The notes under the pieces: model-generated | Database searches by the model: none | What the model saw: only the letters and a program-made list of their open reading frames with translations | Told to the model about the DNA's origin: nothing | Assembly (NCBI GenBank): GCA_900540885.1 | Contig: UQHJ01000008.1 | Coordinates: forward strand, 1-59,341 | Reading direction: 5' to 3' | Origin: an uncultured Prevotella sp. | Lineage (GTDB): Bacteria > Bacteroidota > Bacteroidia > Bacteroidales > Bacteroidaceae | DNA length: 59,341 nt | Made by a program: the position numbers and the translations under genes | Shown here: positions 1 through 8,892 of the stretch, piece by piece | How the letters are laid out: each line of letters begins with the position of its first letter | Numbering within the stretch: position 1 is the first letter of the stretch

Positions 1-60
1 CAGCAGGTTTTGAGCATGTATGTTCTCGCGCTAAGCGACTATAAGCAACCTGCTGCTGCC

Positions 61-82
61 GCGGGTTACAAACCCGCCCCCC
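61..82. repeat. short GC palindrome followed by a C run
   Basis: GCGGGTTACAAACCCGC (61-77) is a near-perfect dyad followed by a run of C. The inverse orientation, with the same G/C run, occurs at 27797-27821 inside the ctpA reading frame, so this is a dispersed palindromic element. Confidence 0.6.
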
Positions 83-120
83 AAATAGCCGATATATATA
101 CACAATGGATTAATTAAAAT

Positions 121-151
121 TTTGTTTATATACAAAAATAACGTACTTTTG
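121..151 (+). promoter_or_regulatory. Bacteroidetes-type promoter of the tyrosine kinase gene
   Basis: TTTG at 121-124 and TACTTTTG at 144-151 are separated by 19 bases, matching the Bacteroidetes -33/-7 consensus. Transcription would start near 159 and leave an 85-90 base leader before the kinase start. Confidence 0.75.
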
Positions 152-177
152 CCAAACGAATTGAGAAAGCGGAGGTT

Positions 178-204
178 ATGAGCAAAAGCTTTGCCTCTTA
201 TTAG
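178..204 (+). CDS. possible 8-residue leader peptide (MSKSFASY)
   Basis: An ATG at 178 opens eight codons and stops at 202-204, inside the predicted leader of the tyrosine kinase mRNA. A GGAGG sequence lies just upstream, unusual in this phylum where Shine-Dalgarno sequences are weak. The GAGG of that site can pair with CCTC inside the short ORF, so translation could alter leader folding. This is inference from layout only; it may be chance. Confidence 0.25.
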   Translation: MSKSFASY

Positions 205-245
205 GGTAAAAAACAACGATAATATAAGCGATTTTAAAAACCACT

Positions 246-2675
246 ATGGAGAATATATCCACTTATAACAACGCAGATCAGCAAGACGACGAGATGCAAC
301 TCATCCCGTTGATAAAACTATGCTATCACCAATTCATTACGTATTGGGGATGGTTTGCTCTCTCTACAGTAGTATGCGTCTGCCTTGGCTGGCTTTACCA
401 GCAAAAACAATCTCGCATCTTTCAGCGTCAAGCTGTTATGCTAATTGAGGATACCAATGGCAGTTCCTCTTCCAACGGATTCCGCAGTACGTCACGTCGC
501 AATAGTGGCATGAACACCTTGCTTGAACTCAACGGAGTCAGCGTAGGCGACAACCTTAAAAACGAGATTTTCATTCTTTCATCAAAGCGCCTCATGCAGC
601 GCGTCATTGATAAGCTACATCTTGAAGTTGACTATACGGCCAAAGAAAAGCTACACGACATTACCCTTTATGGTAAGGACCTTCCCTTCCAAGTGCTCTT
701 TCAAAAGAATTTTAAGGGGAAAGGGGTGCAGCATCTTACCATTGTAAAAAAAGACGGCAACACTGTAACCTTAAAGAACCTTCGCGACCAATTGGGTAAA
801 GAACTTCCCGATATCGATGCTAAACTCGGCCAAATGGTAAATACGCCCTATGGTCCATTATGCATAGTACGCGCATCTGGATTTGGCAAGTGGGAGGACA
901 AAGAAGTGGAAGTAAATCGTCTAAGCCCCGACAAGGCTGCCGCACGCTTTATGGGTGAACTTTCGGCCTCTGAATACGACAAAGAGACTTCACTCATTGT
1001 GCTGAGTTGCAACGATGCCAATACCGAACGTGCTGACGCTATTTTAGCTACACTCTACGATACTTATAAAGAAGATGTCGTAGAAAACAAAAACCGCGTG
1101 GCTTGCAACACGGCAAGATTTATCGACGAGCGCATTCGCATCATTGGTAGTGAATTAAGTAACGTTGAAAGCCAATTGGCTACGTTCAAAAAGCGTAATC
1201 AATTATTGGACTTTAGCCAGACCTCACAAGCCGTACTCACCGAAACGAGCAGTGCTCGCCAACAGAGTTTGCAAATTGAGACACAGCTCAACGTAGCACG
1301 CTATCTCAACGAGTATTTACACTCACATAGCAACAATCACGACCTCATTCCTGCGCTTAACATTGCTGACGCATCGTTCAATACACAAATTGCGACGTAC
1401 AATGACCAAATGAACAAACGCAACTTGATGGCATCTAACACGAGCGAGTCACAAAGTGTAGTACGCGAAATGGATCGCCAATTGACACAAATGCGCCAAG
1501 CCATTGCTTCGTCACTTCGTAGCTACGTAAAATCGCTCGAGCTCCGCTTACAAGACGCTAAAGCCAATGAGTCAACACTCTCAAGTCGCATAGCTGGTGC
1601 TCCTGACCAAGAGAAGCAAGGCTTAGACATTCAACGTCAGCAGTCGCTCAAGGAAGCACTTTACACTTACTTGCTCAATAAGCGCGAGGAGGTGGCCCTG
1701 CAACAAGCCATCAACGAAGCCAACGTGCGATTAGTTGAAGGACCTATTGGCAATAAGCAGGTGAGTCCACGCAGTATGGTCATCATGCTCATTAGTCTCA
1801 TCATTGGCTTGTTAATTCCTACCATAGTATTATGGATTCGCTACGCGCTTGATGTAACAGTACACGGACGCAAGGACATTGAAGCCACTACCACTATTCC
1901 TGTATTGGGCGAAGTGCCACACATGAAGGTAAACGGCAACACTAACAAGGCCAACATCACGCAATTAGAAAGCAACGACCCCGTAGTCGAAGCCTTCCGT
2001 ATTTTACGCTTCAGCTTAAATTACTTGCGACACAACACGCAAGTAATTATGACCAGTTCTACAACGCCTGGTCAAGGTAAAAGTTTCGTAGCAAACAACA
2101 TGGCTACCATCTTGGCCATGGCTGGCAAACGTGTGTTGATAATCGACGCTGATATTCGCAAGCACACCTTGAGTAACACCTATGGCAATGACTTCGGCCT
2201 TACGACATACTTAGCTGATGAATACACCCAAGTGGCAGACATTATCAAAAAAGATGGTTTAACCAAAGGCGTTGACCTCTTACCAGCAGGACATACGCCC
2301 CCCAATCCTTCAGAGTTGCTCATGTCCGATCGTTTGGATAAACTCATTAATGAGTTACGCACGATGTATGACCATATAGTCATTGACTCTACACCTATGT
2401 TCTCTGTAGCCGATGCAAACATCATCAACCGTGTAGCAGACCTCACGTTGTTCGTCATTCGTATGGGGGTTCAGAACCGCGATTTCCTCCCCGAACTCGA
2501 ACGTATGTATAAGGACAAACGCTTCAAGAATTTGTGCATTGTAGTGAACGACGCTGACATCAACCTCAATCGTTATGGTTCTGGCTACGGCTATGGCTAT
2601 GGCTATGGTTACGGTTATCGTGAAAGCAACAAGAGCAATCGTGTAAAACGCGTTCTAAATAAGCTCAAAAGATAA
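246..2675 (+). CDS. Wzc-type polysaccharide co-polymerase / bacterial tyrosine autokinase
   Basis: This 809-residue inner-membrane protein fits the BY-kinase family, which controls chain length and export of capsule or exopolysaccharide. Residues about 30-52 are a first membrane segment, followed by a long periplasmic Wzz/GNVR-like coiled region and a second membrane segment near 511-532. The cytoplasmic kinase has Walker A (SSTTPGQGKS, about 605-614), the A' motif (VLIIDADIRK, about 631-640) and Walker B (HIVIDSTP, about 710). The tail is a YG repeat (codons near 2575-2617) followed by basic residues; such tyrosine clusters are the autophosphorylation sites of the family. A strong terminator follows. 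No other polysaccharide gene is visible beside it; the rest of the locus, if any, must lie elsewhere. Confidence 0.9.
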   Translation: MENISTYNNADQQDDEMQLIPLIKLCYHQFITYWGWFALSTVVCVCLGWLYQQKQSRIFQRQAVMLIEDTNGSSSSNGFRSTSRRNSGMNTLLELNGVSVGDNLKNEIFILSSKRLMQRVIDKLHLEVDYTAKEKLHDITLYGKDLPFQVLFQKNFKGKGVQHLTIVKKDGNTVTLKNLRDQLGKELPDIDAKLGQMVNTPYGPLCIVRASGFGKWEDKEVEVNRLSPDKAAARFMGELSASEYDKETSLIVLSCNDANTERADAILATLYDTYKEDVVENKNRVACNTARFIDERIRIIGSELSNVESQLATFKKRNQLLDFSQTSQAVLTETSSARQQSLQIETQLNVARYLNEYLHSHSNNHDLIPALNIADASFNTQIATYNDQMNKRNLMASNTSESQSVVREMDRQLTQMRQAIASSLRSYVKSLELRLQDAKANESTLSSRIAGAPDQEKQGLDIQRQQSLKEALYTYLLNKREEVALQQAINEANVRLVEGPIGNKQVSPRSMVIMLISLIIGLLIPTIVLWIRYALDVTVHGRKDIEATTTIPVLGEVPHMKVNGNTNKANITQLESNDPVVEAFRILRFSLNYLRHNTQVIMTSSTTPGQGKSFVANNMATILAMAGKRVLIIDADIRKHTLSNTYGNDFGLTTYLADEYTQVADIIKKDGLTKGVDLLPAGHTPPNPSELLMSDRLDKLINELRTMYDHIVIDSTPMFSVADANIINRVADLTLFVIRMGVQNRDFLPELERMYKDKRFKNLCIVVNDADINLNRYGSGYGYGYGYGYGYRESNKSNRVKRVLNKLKR

Positions 2676-2707
2676 AGGAGATTAAGACATAACAAATATA
2701 ATAACAT

Positions 2708-2749
2708 AAAGAGCGAAGCTATCCATATAGAATAGCTTCGCTCTTTTTT
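2708..2749 (+). terminator. intrinsic terminator after the tyrosine kinase
   Basis: AAAGAGCGAAGCTAT (2708-2722) pairs with ATAGCTTCGCTCTTT (2732-2746), and a T run follows. The stem is perfect and lies about 35 bases after the kinase stop codon. Confidence 0.9.
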
Positions 2750-2780
2750 CGGCTCGTAACGAATTATTATTAATGTAGCA

Positions 2781-2880
2781 TATAGAAGTCGTCTAAACCT
2801 TTCTGACGAAGATTATATTTAAACTTTTATCTCTTCTAAATTCAATCTTTACCTTTATTTTTGACCGCTTTTTGACCTTA
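2781..2880. repeat. 100-bp dispersed repeat, truncated copy
   Basis: The sequence TATAGAAGTCGTCTAAAC... through TTTTTGACCTT is nearly identical to 7861-7960, with about four differences. It starts with the same terminal sequence as the larger 7865-8130 element but stops exactly at the stop codon of the FecCD permease gene, so this copy lacks its right end. Confidence 0.8.
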
Positions 2881-3861
2881 TCTTCTCCTCATCAAGATAT
2901 ACACCACCATTGGCACACCAATAAAAGGGGTGATAGCTGCAAGCGGCAATACACCTCGTTCACCTGGCAAGTGAGACAAGATAAGAGACAGAACTGCTAC
3001 AATAGCCCCTAAGATAATTGTCTGCGGAATAAGGCGTTGATGATTGGCAGAACGAACGAACAATCGTGCCATGTGAGGAACTGCTAAACCAATAAATGAA
3101 ATGGGACCACACAGAGCAGTTACCGTGGCCGTTAACAATCCTATTAGCAATAACAAAAGTGTGCGAACACGCTGTACACGTATGCCCAAATTAGCTGCAT
3201 AATCACTGCCTAATAACAAAGCATTGAGCGAACGACTACAAGCCCATATTCCCAATGAAGGTAAAAGGATCATGAGAGCCATGAATGGCAAGCGCGTAAG
3301 GACAACGCTCGAAAAGTCACCCATGCCCCACACGACAAAGTCACGCACACCATCGGCAGAAGCATAAAAGCTGAGCAATGAAATAACAGCGGAAAGAACA
3401 AAGCTTAACATCACACCTACGACTAACAGTGCCAAATTTCCACGCAAATAATGACTACAGACAAGGAGCAAGGCTATTACTGCACAAGCCCCCACAAAGG
3501 CAAACAGAATAGTTAGGCCCAATCCCGAAACAATGGTATTTCCTACCGCCCAACTACCTCCTAATAACAACATGGCTAAGGCCACCCCCAATGAAGCTCC
3601 ACTATTAACGCCCAACAAAGCGGGATCAGCCAAAGGATTGGCAAAGAGGGTTTGCATCACAAGTCCACTTACTGACAGTGCGATGCCTGCCAAAACTGCC
3701 GTTATCATTTGTGGCAAGCGCGACTCAATGACTACGAAACGGGCCATATCATCTCCTCCCCCCAATAATGCGTCTACAACCTCTTGGAGTGACAAACTTA
3801 CGCTTCCGACCAAAAGCGATAGGAAACAAAGCAATAGAAGTAAAGGAAGGGCTATTTTCAT
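2878..3861 (-). CDS. FecCD/BtuC-type ABC transporter permease
   Basis: The 327-residue polytopic membrane protein matches the FecCD permease family, which forms the channel of iron-siderophore, heme or cobalamin importers. The family hallmark is in the first third: SRLPQMITAVLAGIALSVSG followed by QTLFANPLADPALLGVNSGAS. Later hydrophobic stretches and the GPISFIGLAVPHMARL segment, which contacts the ATPase, are intact. Its ATG overlaps the stop of the upstream binding-protein gene by four bases, so the two are translationally coupled. The ATPase gene expected next is absent: the frame ends directly at a dispersed repeat. The substrate cannot be told from sequence alone. Confidence 0.93.
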   Translation of the reverse strand: MKIALPLLLLLCFLSLLVGSVSLSLQEVVDALLGGGDDMARFVVIESRLPQMITAVLAGIALSVSGLVMQTLFANPLADPALLGVNSGASLGVALAMLLLGGSWAVGNTIVSGLGLTILFAFVGACAVIALLLVCSHYLRGNLALLVVGVMLSFVLSAVISLLSFYASADGVRDFVVWGMGDFSSVVLTRLPFMALMILLPSLGIWACSRSLNALLLGSDYAANLGIRVQRVRTLLLLLIGLLTATVTALCGPISFIGLAVPHMARLFVRSANHQRLIPQTIILGAIVAVLSLILSHLPGERGVLPLAAITPFIGVPMVVYILMRRR

Positions 3862-4970
3862 CGTAAAGGAGTATAATAGGACTTTGGAGCAGGAGAGACT
3901 TTGGCTGTCCCCATTAACTGTATGAGGTCATGCAACAACCAATTGGGGTGGAAAGGCACTTCTTCAAAATAGGGAATCTTGAATGTGTTACACCCCCATA
4001 CTTTACGCTGTCTCCATGCCTTAAACTTCGCATATTGTCCACAGTCTTGCTGCATCTGTTGATAGGTCATATCATGTGCTTGACCATACTTTATTAACCA
4101 TATATCAGCATCATGAGCACGTGCATATACACTCTCTAAGTCAAGTGCAAGACTACCACTTTCTTTTCGATCGTCCCAGAGGTAATGTCCTCCAGCATCA
4201 GTTATAAGTTGTCCCATAGTACTTGACCCGCCAGGCTGATACCACGCATTCCCCAACTTTAGGTCACAGAACACAGTGGGGTGTATGCCTGAATGTTTTG
4301 CAACCTTTTGTTTGAGATCATTATATTGTTTTTCAACGTCAGCAAAGAGAGAATCACTCCGTTGTGCTACCCCAAACAATCGACCATAAAAGCGCATCCA
4401 TTCTGCACGAGCAAGAGGCGAAGTCTCCATATAATCAGCACAAGCTATCAGCGTAAAGCCAACCGAGCGCAACGCCCCATTTTCATCGTTTTCGAAAGGA
4501 GACACCAATAGTCCATCGGTATGTGAAGCCTTAAAGCGCTCTACGTCGGGTGTCATCATACTTCCCATATTTTGCACCTCAGCGTGTTGTTGCAAAAACG
4601 CCTTTAATGACGGACTCACAATATAGTCTACGTCCGTCACTCCCGCCATACAATGAGTTGCTTGCAAGTCGAGCAATAAGGCTGCATGCACTGATGAGGT
4701 GACAATCGCCCGTTTCAAGGGAGTGCGAACGACTGTCCCCTTTGGCAACGAATGGGGCAGAGGCAAACTATCTGCCACCATTACGTAAGTAGCCATTGTC
4801 CGTCCCTTATGCCACGGGTCGGCAACACGAGCTACCGTAAAGCTATCTTCCTCTTGCATTGTGAGCAAATTGGCATAACGCATACCTGCATCTGTATGTT
4901 CTACTACTTGAGTAGCACACGATACAAGGAGCAAGGTTGTACTTACAAGAGCTATCAACAATTTGTACAT
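3858..4970 (-). CDS. ABC transporter substrate-binding lipoprotein (FecB/BtuF type)
   Basis: A signal peptide with lipobox (LLLVSCATQ, Cys at about 18) marks a 370-residue surface or periplasmic lipoprotein. The body resembles periplasmic binding protein family II members used with FecCD permeases: a segment fitting the first lobe (RAIVTSSVHAALLLDL then MAGVTDVDYI), a connecting helix, and a second lobe with the GGSSTMGQLITDAGGHYLW stretch typical of iron-complex or corrinoid binders. It is the first gene of a two-gene unit with the permease, overlapping it by ATGA. It probably captures a chelated metal or cofactor delivered by an outer-membrane receptor that is not in this window. Confidence 0.85.
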   Translation of the reverse strand: MYKLLIALVSTTLLLVSCATQVVEHTDAGMRYANLLTMQEEDSFTVARVADPWHKGRTMATYVMVADSLPLPHSLPKGTVVRTPLKRAIVTSSVHAALLLDLQATHCMAGVTDVDYIVSPSLKAFLQQHAEVQNMGSMMTPDVERFKASHTDGLLVSPFENDENGALRSVGFTLIACADYMETSPLARAEWMRFYGRLFGVAQRSDSLFADVEKQYNDLKQKVAKHSGIHPTVFCDLKLGNAWYQPGGSSTMGQLITDAGGHYLWDDRKESGSLALDLESVYARAHDADIWLIKYGQAHDMTYQQMQQDCGQYAKFKAWRQRKVWGCNTFKIPYFEEVPFHPNWLLHDLIQLMGTAKVSPAPKSYYTPLR

Positions 4971-5031
4971 AATAGAAAATGTTTTTTTGGGGATTTTAGA
5001 ACTAATGAGAAGCAGGCTTAAATGTAATTAT

Positions 5032-5161
5032 GGCTATTTCGAAAAAAATAGATAGTTTTACGTTTTAAGGTTATAAGGTTGCACCACGTTAATAACCAAT
5101 AGGACTAACTTTATAACCTTATAACCTTGAGACGTAAAACTATCTATTTATAGAAATAGCC
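5032..5161. repeat. 130-bp inverted-repeat element between convergent/tandem genes
   Basis: The left arm (5032-5080, GGCTATTTCG... TAGATAGTTTTACG... AAGGTTATAAGGTT) is complementary to the right arm (about 5111-5161) with a few mismatches and a short loop. The right arm ends on the stop codon of the asparaginase gene. The whole unit would fold into one long hairpin, like a MITE, and may also end the asparaginase transcript. Confidence 0.75.
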
Positions 5162-6201
5162 TATACCGTAATTTCGCCCGCAATGCTCTTATTCATCAAA
5201 CGCACGATTTCGTTATGAGGATAGTCATGCCCCAATAGGAACATCAACTTCGTTATCATACCCTCTACCGTTGAGTCATATCCATTAATAACCCCAGCCT
5301 GCAAGAGTTGTAACCCCGTTTCGTAACGGCGCATCTCGACCGTCCCCTTATAGCATTGCGTAATGTTTACTACAATCACCCCACGAATGACAAGGCGACG
5401 AATGCTATCTACAAACCATTCTTTCTGTGGTGCATTACCCGCACCAAACGTTTTCATCACAACAGCTCGTAGCCCTGGTACGTTCAACATTGTGTCAACC
5501 ACCTCCTTGCGGATACCTGGGAAGATAGTAAGTATCATCACGTTGTTATCCATTAGGAAATGAGGATGAAACGGAGCATCAGGACGCGGCTGACGAATTA
5601 AGTGACTCTCGTACTTGATGTGTATCCCCGCATGAGCTAACGAGGGCAAGTTGAACGAGCGAAAAGCATTAAACCCTTCGGAATTAATCTTAGTAGTACG
5701 ATTACCACGCATCAGTCTACTTTCAAAGAATATGCATACTTCGGGCACTATAGGGCGTCCCATCGCATCGCGAGCCGCTGCTATCTCTATACTCGTCAAA
5801 AGGTTTTCCTTACCGTCTGTACGCAACTGACCTATGGGCAACTGAGAGCCCGTAATAATGACAGGTTTGCCCAAGTTTTCCAACATAAAGCTCAATGCCG
5901 AAGCCGTATAGGCCATAGTGTCGGTACCATGTAACAAGACAAAACCATCATAACTCTCATAATGATCGGCTATGATATGGGCCATTTTTATCCAATAACG
6001 CGGCTCCATATCGCTTGAGTCAATAGGAGGGTCAAAGGCTAAAGCATCAATGTGGTAATTGAACTGCTTAAACTCTGGCACGTAATGCTTAAACTGCTCA
6101 AAATCGAAATTTTCGAGCGCACCCGTTTCGGGATTTTCAATCATTCCGATTGTTCCCCCAGTATATATTATTAATATGTGTGGTGTACGTGGATTGTCCA
6201 T
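5161..6201 (-). CDS. ansA: type I L-asparaginase
   Basis: The 346-residue protein hydrolyses L-asparagine to aspartate and ammonia. The first catalytic motif YTGGTIGM holds the nucleophilic Thr at about position 14, and the second motif HGTDTMAYTASALSFM carries the Thr-Asp pair. The length, the absence of a signal peptide and the C-terminal RRYETG/ALQ-type region fit the cytoplasmic AnsA group rather than the periplasmic type II enzyme. It is a single gene read on the minus strand, with its 3' end abutting an inverted-repeat element. No regulator is visible beside it. Confidence 0.93.
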   Translation of the reverse strand: MDNPRTPHILIIYTGGTIGMIENPETGALENFDFEQFKHYVPEFKQFNYHIDALAFDPPIDSSDMEPRYWIKMAHIIADHYESYDGFVLLHGTDTMAYTASALSFMLENLGKPVIITGSQLPIGQLRTDGKENLLTSIEIAAARDAMGRPIVPEVCIFFESRLMRGNRTTKINSEGFNAFRSFNLPSLAHAGIHIKYESHLIRQPRPDAPFHPHFLMDNNVMILTIFPGIRKEVVDTMLNVPGLRAVVMKTFGAGNAPQKEWFVDSIRRLVIRGVIVVNITQCYKGTVEMRRYETGLQLLQAGVINGYDSTVEGMITKLMFLLGHDYPHNEIVRLMNKSIAGEITV

Positions 6202-6303
6202 GCGTGCAAAATTAATAAAATATGTTTATATAGCGTTATAATGGCTCAAACCTATTCGTTACAAATAAGCTCATTGAAAAGCCGCATTGTTCTACAAAAA
6301 CGT

Positions 6304-6311
6304 TACCTTTG
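6304..6311 (+). promoter_or_regulatory. -7 box upstream of argH
   Basis: TACCTTTG matches TAnnTTTG. A good TTTG at the proper distance upstream is not evident, so only the -7 element is supported. It would give a leader of roughly 115 bases before argH. Confidence 0.5.
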
Positions 6312-6433
6312 CACCATATGAAGTAAACTGATAGCGCCCAGTGCAAAACAAAACGAAAGGAGTCAAGCTCTTAACACATTATTTTGTCAAATCAAAAGGT
6401 GCTATAATCTATTACAAAACAACGCTTTAACTT

Positions 6434-7765
6434 ATGAAACTTTGGGAAAAATCAGTACAAGTAACTGACGAGATAGACAAATTCACCGTAGGTCACGACC
6501 GCGAACTTGACCTTTACCTTGCACCTTACGACGTATTAGGATCAATGGCCCACGTTACGATGTTACACAACATTGGCCTTATCGCCGACAATGAGTTAGA
6601 GCCCTTGCTCAGTGAACTAAAGAAAATATATCACACGGCCCTTGAAGGGAAATTTGTCATTGAGGACGGCATTGAGGACGTTCACTCTCAAGTAGAACTC
6701 ATGCTGACACGGGCCTTGGGCGACATGGGTAAGAAAATACATTCTGGCCGTTCGCGTAACGATCAAGTATTGGTCGACTTAAAACTCTTCACCCGTCAGA
6801 AGCTACGCGAAGTGGCCGAAGCCGTGCGCCAACTCTTTGACGAGCTGCAAAAGCAGAGCGAACGCTATAAAGAGGTGCTCATGCCTGGTTACACTCACCT
6901 ACAAGTGGCCATGCCTTCCAGCTTCGGCTTGTGGTTTGGAGCTTATGCCGAAAGTCTGACGGACGACATGCTATTCATTGAAGCGGCCTACCGACTAACC
7001 AATCGTAACCCATTAGGATCGGCTGCTGGCTATGGTTCTTCTTTCCCACTCAACCGCCAAATGACTACCGATCTCTTAGGTTTCGACTCTATGGACTATA
7101 ACGTGGTGTATGCGCAGATGGGGCGTGGCAAGATGGAGCGCAACGTAGCTTTTGCCTTAGCAAGCGTAGCAGGTACAGTGGCCAAATTGGCCTTTGATGC
7201 TTGCATGTTCAACTCTCAAAATTTTGGTTTCATCAAGCTTCCTGATGAATGTACTACGGGGTCGAGCATCATGCCTCACAAGAAGAACCCTGACGTATTT
7301 GAACTAATCCGCGCTCGCATGAATCGTCTGCAATCTCTGCCGCAAGAGATGATTCTCATCATGAATAATTTGCCTTGCGGCTACTTCCGCGACTTGCAAG
7401 AACTAAAAGAGGCATTTTTGCCTGCTTTCGATCGTCTGATTGATTGCCTTCACATGACGACTTATATTATTGAACGCATTCGCGTTAACGACCATATTCT
7501 TGACGACGAGCGTTACAATGCTATGTTCTCTGTCGAAGAGGTAAATCGTCTGGCTGCTGAAGGGATGCCCTTCCGCGATGCCTACAAGAAGGTAGGACTC
7601 GACATAGAAGCAGGACGTTTCACGCCCAACAAAGATATTCACCACACGCACGCTGGCAGCATCGGCAATCTTTGCAATGAACAAGTAAAAGCACTCATGG
7701 ATGCCACTTGGCAAAAGTTCAACTTTAGCCGTGTTGACCAAGCGATTGGAAAGCTGATAAAATAG
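6434..7765 (+). CDS. argH: argininosuccinate lyase
   Basis: This 443-residue cytoplasmic enzyme splits argininosuccinate into arginine and fumarate, the last step of arginine synthesis. The fumarase/aspartase superfamily signature GSSIMPHKKNPD is present near residue 276, the SGRSRNDQV substrate-binding segment near 97 and TPGYTH-like MPGYTHLQ near 153. The length is close to the usual 450-460. It is transcribed alone; no other arg gene is in the window. A perfect 23-bp stem lies just after the stop codon. Confidence 0.96.
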   Translation: MKLWEKSVQVTDEIDKFTVGHDRELDLYLAPYDVLGSMAHVTMLHNIGLIADNELEPLLSELKKIYHTALEGKFVIEDGIEDVHSQVELMLTRALGDMGKKIHSGRSRNDQVLVDLKLFTRQKLREVAEAVRQLFDELQKQSERYKEVLMPGYTHLQVAMPSSFGLWFGAYAESLTDDMLFIEAAYRLTNRNPLGSAAGYGSSFPLNRQMTTDLLGFDSMDYNVVYAQMGRGKMERNVAFALASVAGTVAKLAFDACMFNSQNFGFIKLPDECTTGSSIMPHKKNPDVFELIRARMNRLQSLPQEMILIMNNLPCGYFRDLQELKEAFLPAFDRLIDCLHMTTYIIERIRVNDHILDDERYNAMFSVEEVNRLAAEGMPFRDAYKKVGLDIEAGRFTPNKDIHHTHAGSIGNLCNEQVKALMDATWQKFNFSRVDQAIGKLIK

Positions 7766-7774
7766 GAGTTGATA

Positions 7775-7838
7775 AATTAGGGCCTCTCCCCCTCCCCATT
7801 CTCCGACCAGAGAAAGGGGAGGGGGAGAGGCCCTAATT
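7775..7838. repeat. perfect 23-bp hairpin of the GGGCCTCTCCCC family
   Basis: AATTAGGGCCTCTCCCC... (7775-7797) is the exact reverse complement of 7816-7838, with an 18-base loop. It follows argH and could act as a terminator. Its arm sequence is shared with the termini of the larger element at 10725-10894. Confidence 0.85.
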
Positions 7839-7864
7839 GCCATTTACCATAAGACCTAACTATA

Positions 7865-8130
7865 GAAGTCGTCTAAACTTTTCTGACGAAGATTATATTT
7901 AAACTTTTATTTCTTCTAAATTCAATCTTTACCTTTCTTTTTGACCGCTTTTTGACCTTTCATCGGTCGTGTAGCTCGCTACACTCCCTCTTCAATGCCA
8001 AAGATAGTGCAAACCGAATGCAAAAAGCCAAGCTTGCTTGAGATTTTTGCTGAGGTGCAGCCTATCTTATACAAAAATCGCTTCAAAAATAAAGGCAAAT
8101 CTTGAACTTCACAAAAGTTTAGATGACTTC
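7865..8130. mobile_element. MITE-like element, about 266 bp, with terminal inverted repeats
   Basis: GAAGTCGTCTAAACTTTT (7865-7882) and AAAAGTTTAGATGACTTC (8113-8130) are inverted with one mismatch. There is no coding capacity between them. The left 100 bp recurs at 2781-2880. It occupies the gap between argH and the response regulator, which otherwise shows nothing. Confidence 0.65.
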
Positions 8131-8220
8131 ATACTTTCACAAAATCTTAACAAGTTGTCTTTACCACAGAATTATAGAAATGCGTAATATTGCAACAAAA
8201 TTAATTATTAACCCCAAAGT

Positions 8221-8892
8221 ATGGCTTACAAAATACTTGTCGTAGATGACGAACCCGACTTGCGCGAAATTCTTCAATGCAACCTTGAATGTGAAGGATA
8301 CGAGGTTGAGACGGCCGAATCGGCAGAAGAAGCTCTTAAAAAGCTATCACCTGATCACAATCTTATCTTGCTTGATGTAATGTTGGGCGGTATGTCTGGC
8401 TTTCGTATGGCAAACATATTACGCAACGAACTTAAACTTAATACGCCCATCATCTTTCTTACAGCCAAAGATACGGAGAATGACTTACTCACAGGCTTCT
8501 CGGCCGGAGGAGATGACTACATCTCTAAGCCATTTTCGCTACACGAAGTCTTGGCACGCATCAGAGCTGTGCTACGCCGCACGAAAGATAACAAAACGCC
8601 CCAAGTACTGAAGGTGGGTAATCTTACTATCGACTTTGCTAAGAAGTTGGTTTTTAGCGATGATGAGAACATTCGTCTTTCCCCCAAAGAGTTTGGCATC
8701 TTTAGCATGTTGGCCAAAGAGCCTGGCCGCGTCTTTACACGTGATGAAATCTTAGCTACAGTATGGCACGGAGCCTCTTACGTGTTAGACAGAACCGTTG
8801 ACGTACACATAGCACGCGTACGCCATAAATTAGGAAACAACGCTTTTCACATTAACAACCGACAAGGCTACGGATATTGTTTTGAACTATGA
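8221..8892 (+). CDS. rprY: OmpR-family response regulator (RprY-like)
   Basis: The 223-residue protein has an N-terminal receiver domain with the acidic pair in VVDDEP (9-11), the phosphoacceptor Asp52 in LLDVM, Thr81 and Lys103 (YISKPF). A winged-helix DNA-binding domain follows (about 125-223) with the typical SPKEFGIFSMLAKEPGRVFT and RTVDVHIARVRHKLG segments. Its stop overlaps the kinase start by ATGA. Pairing, order and sequence resemble the RprXY pair of Bacteroidales, hence the symbol; that name is by resemblance only. The signal sensed is not known from sequence. Confidence 0.88.
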   Translation: MAYKILVVDDEPDLREILQCNLECEGYEVETAESAEEALKKLSPDHNLILLDVMLGGMSGFRMANILRNELKLNTPIIFLTAKDTENDLLTGFSAGGDDYISKPFSLHEVLARIRAVLRRTKDNKTPQVLKVGNLTIDFAKKLVFSDDENIRLSPKEFGIFSMLAKEPGRVFTRDEILATVWHGASYVLDRTVDVHIARVRHKLGNNAFHINNRQGYGYCFEL

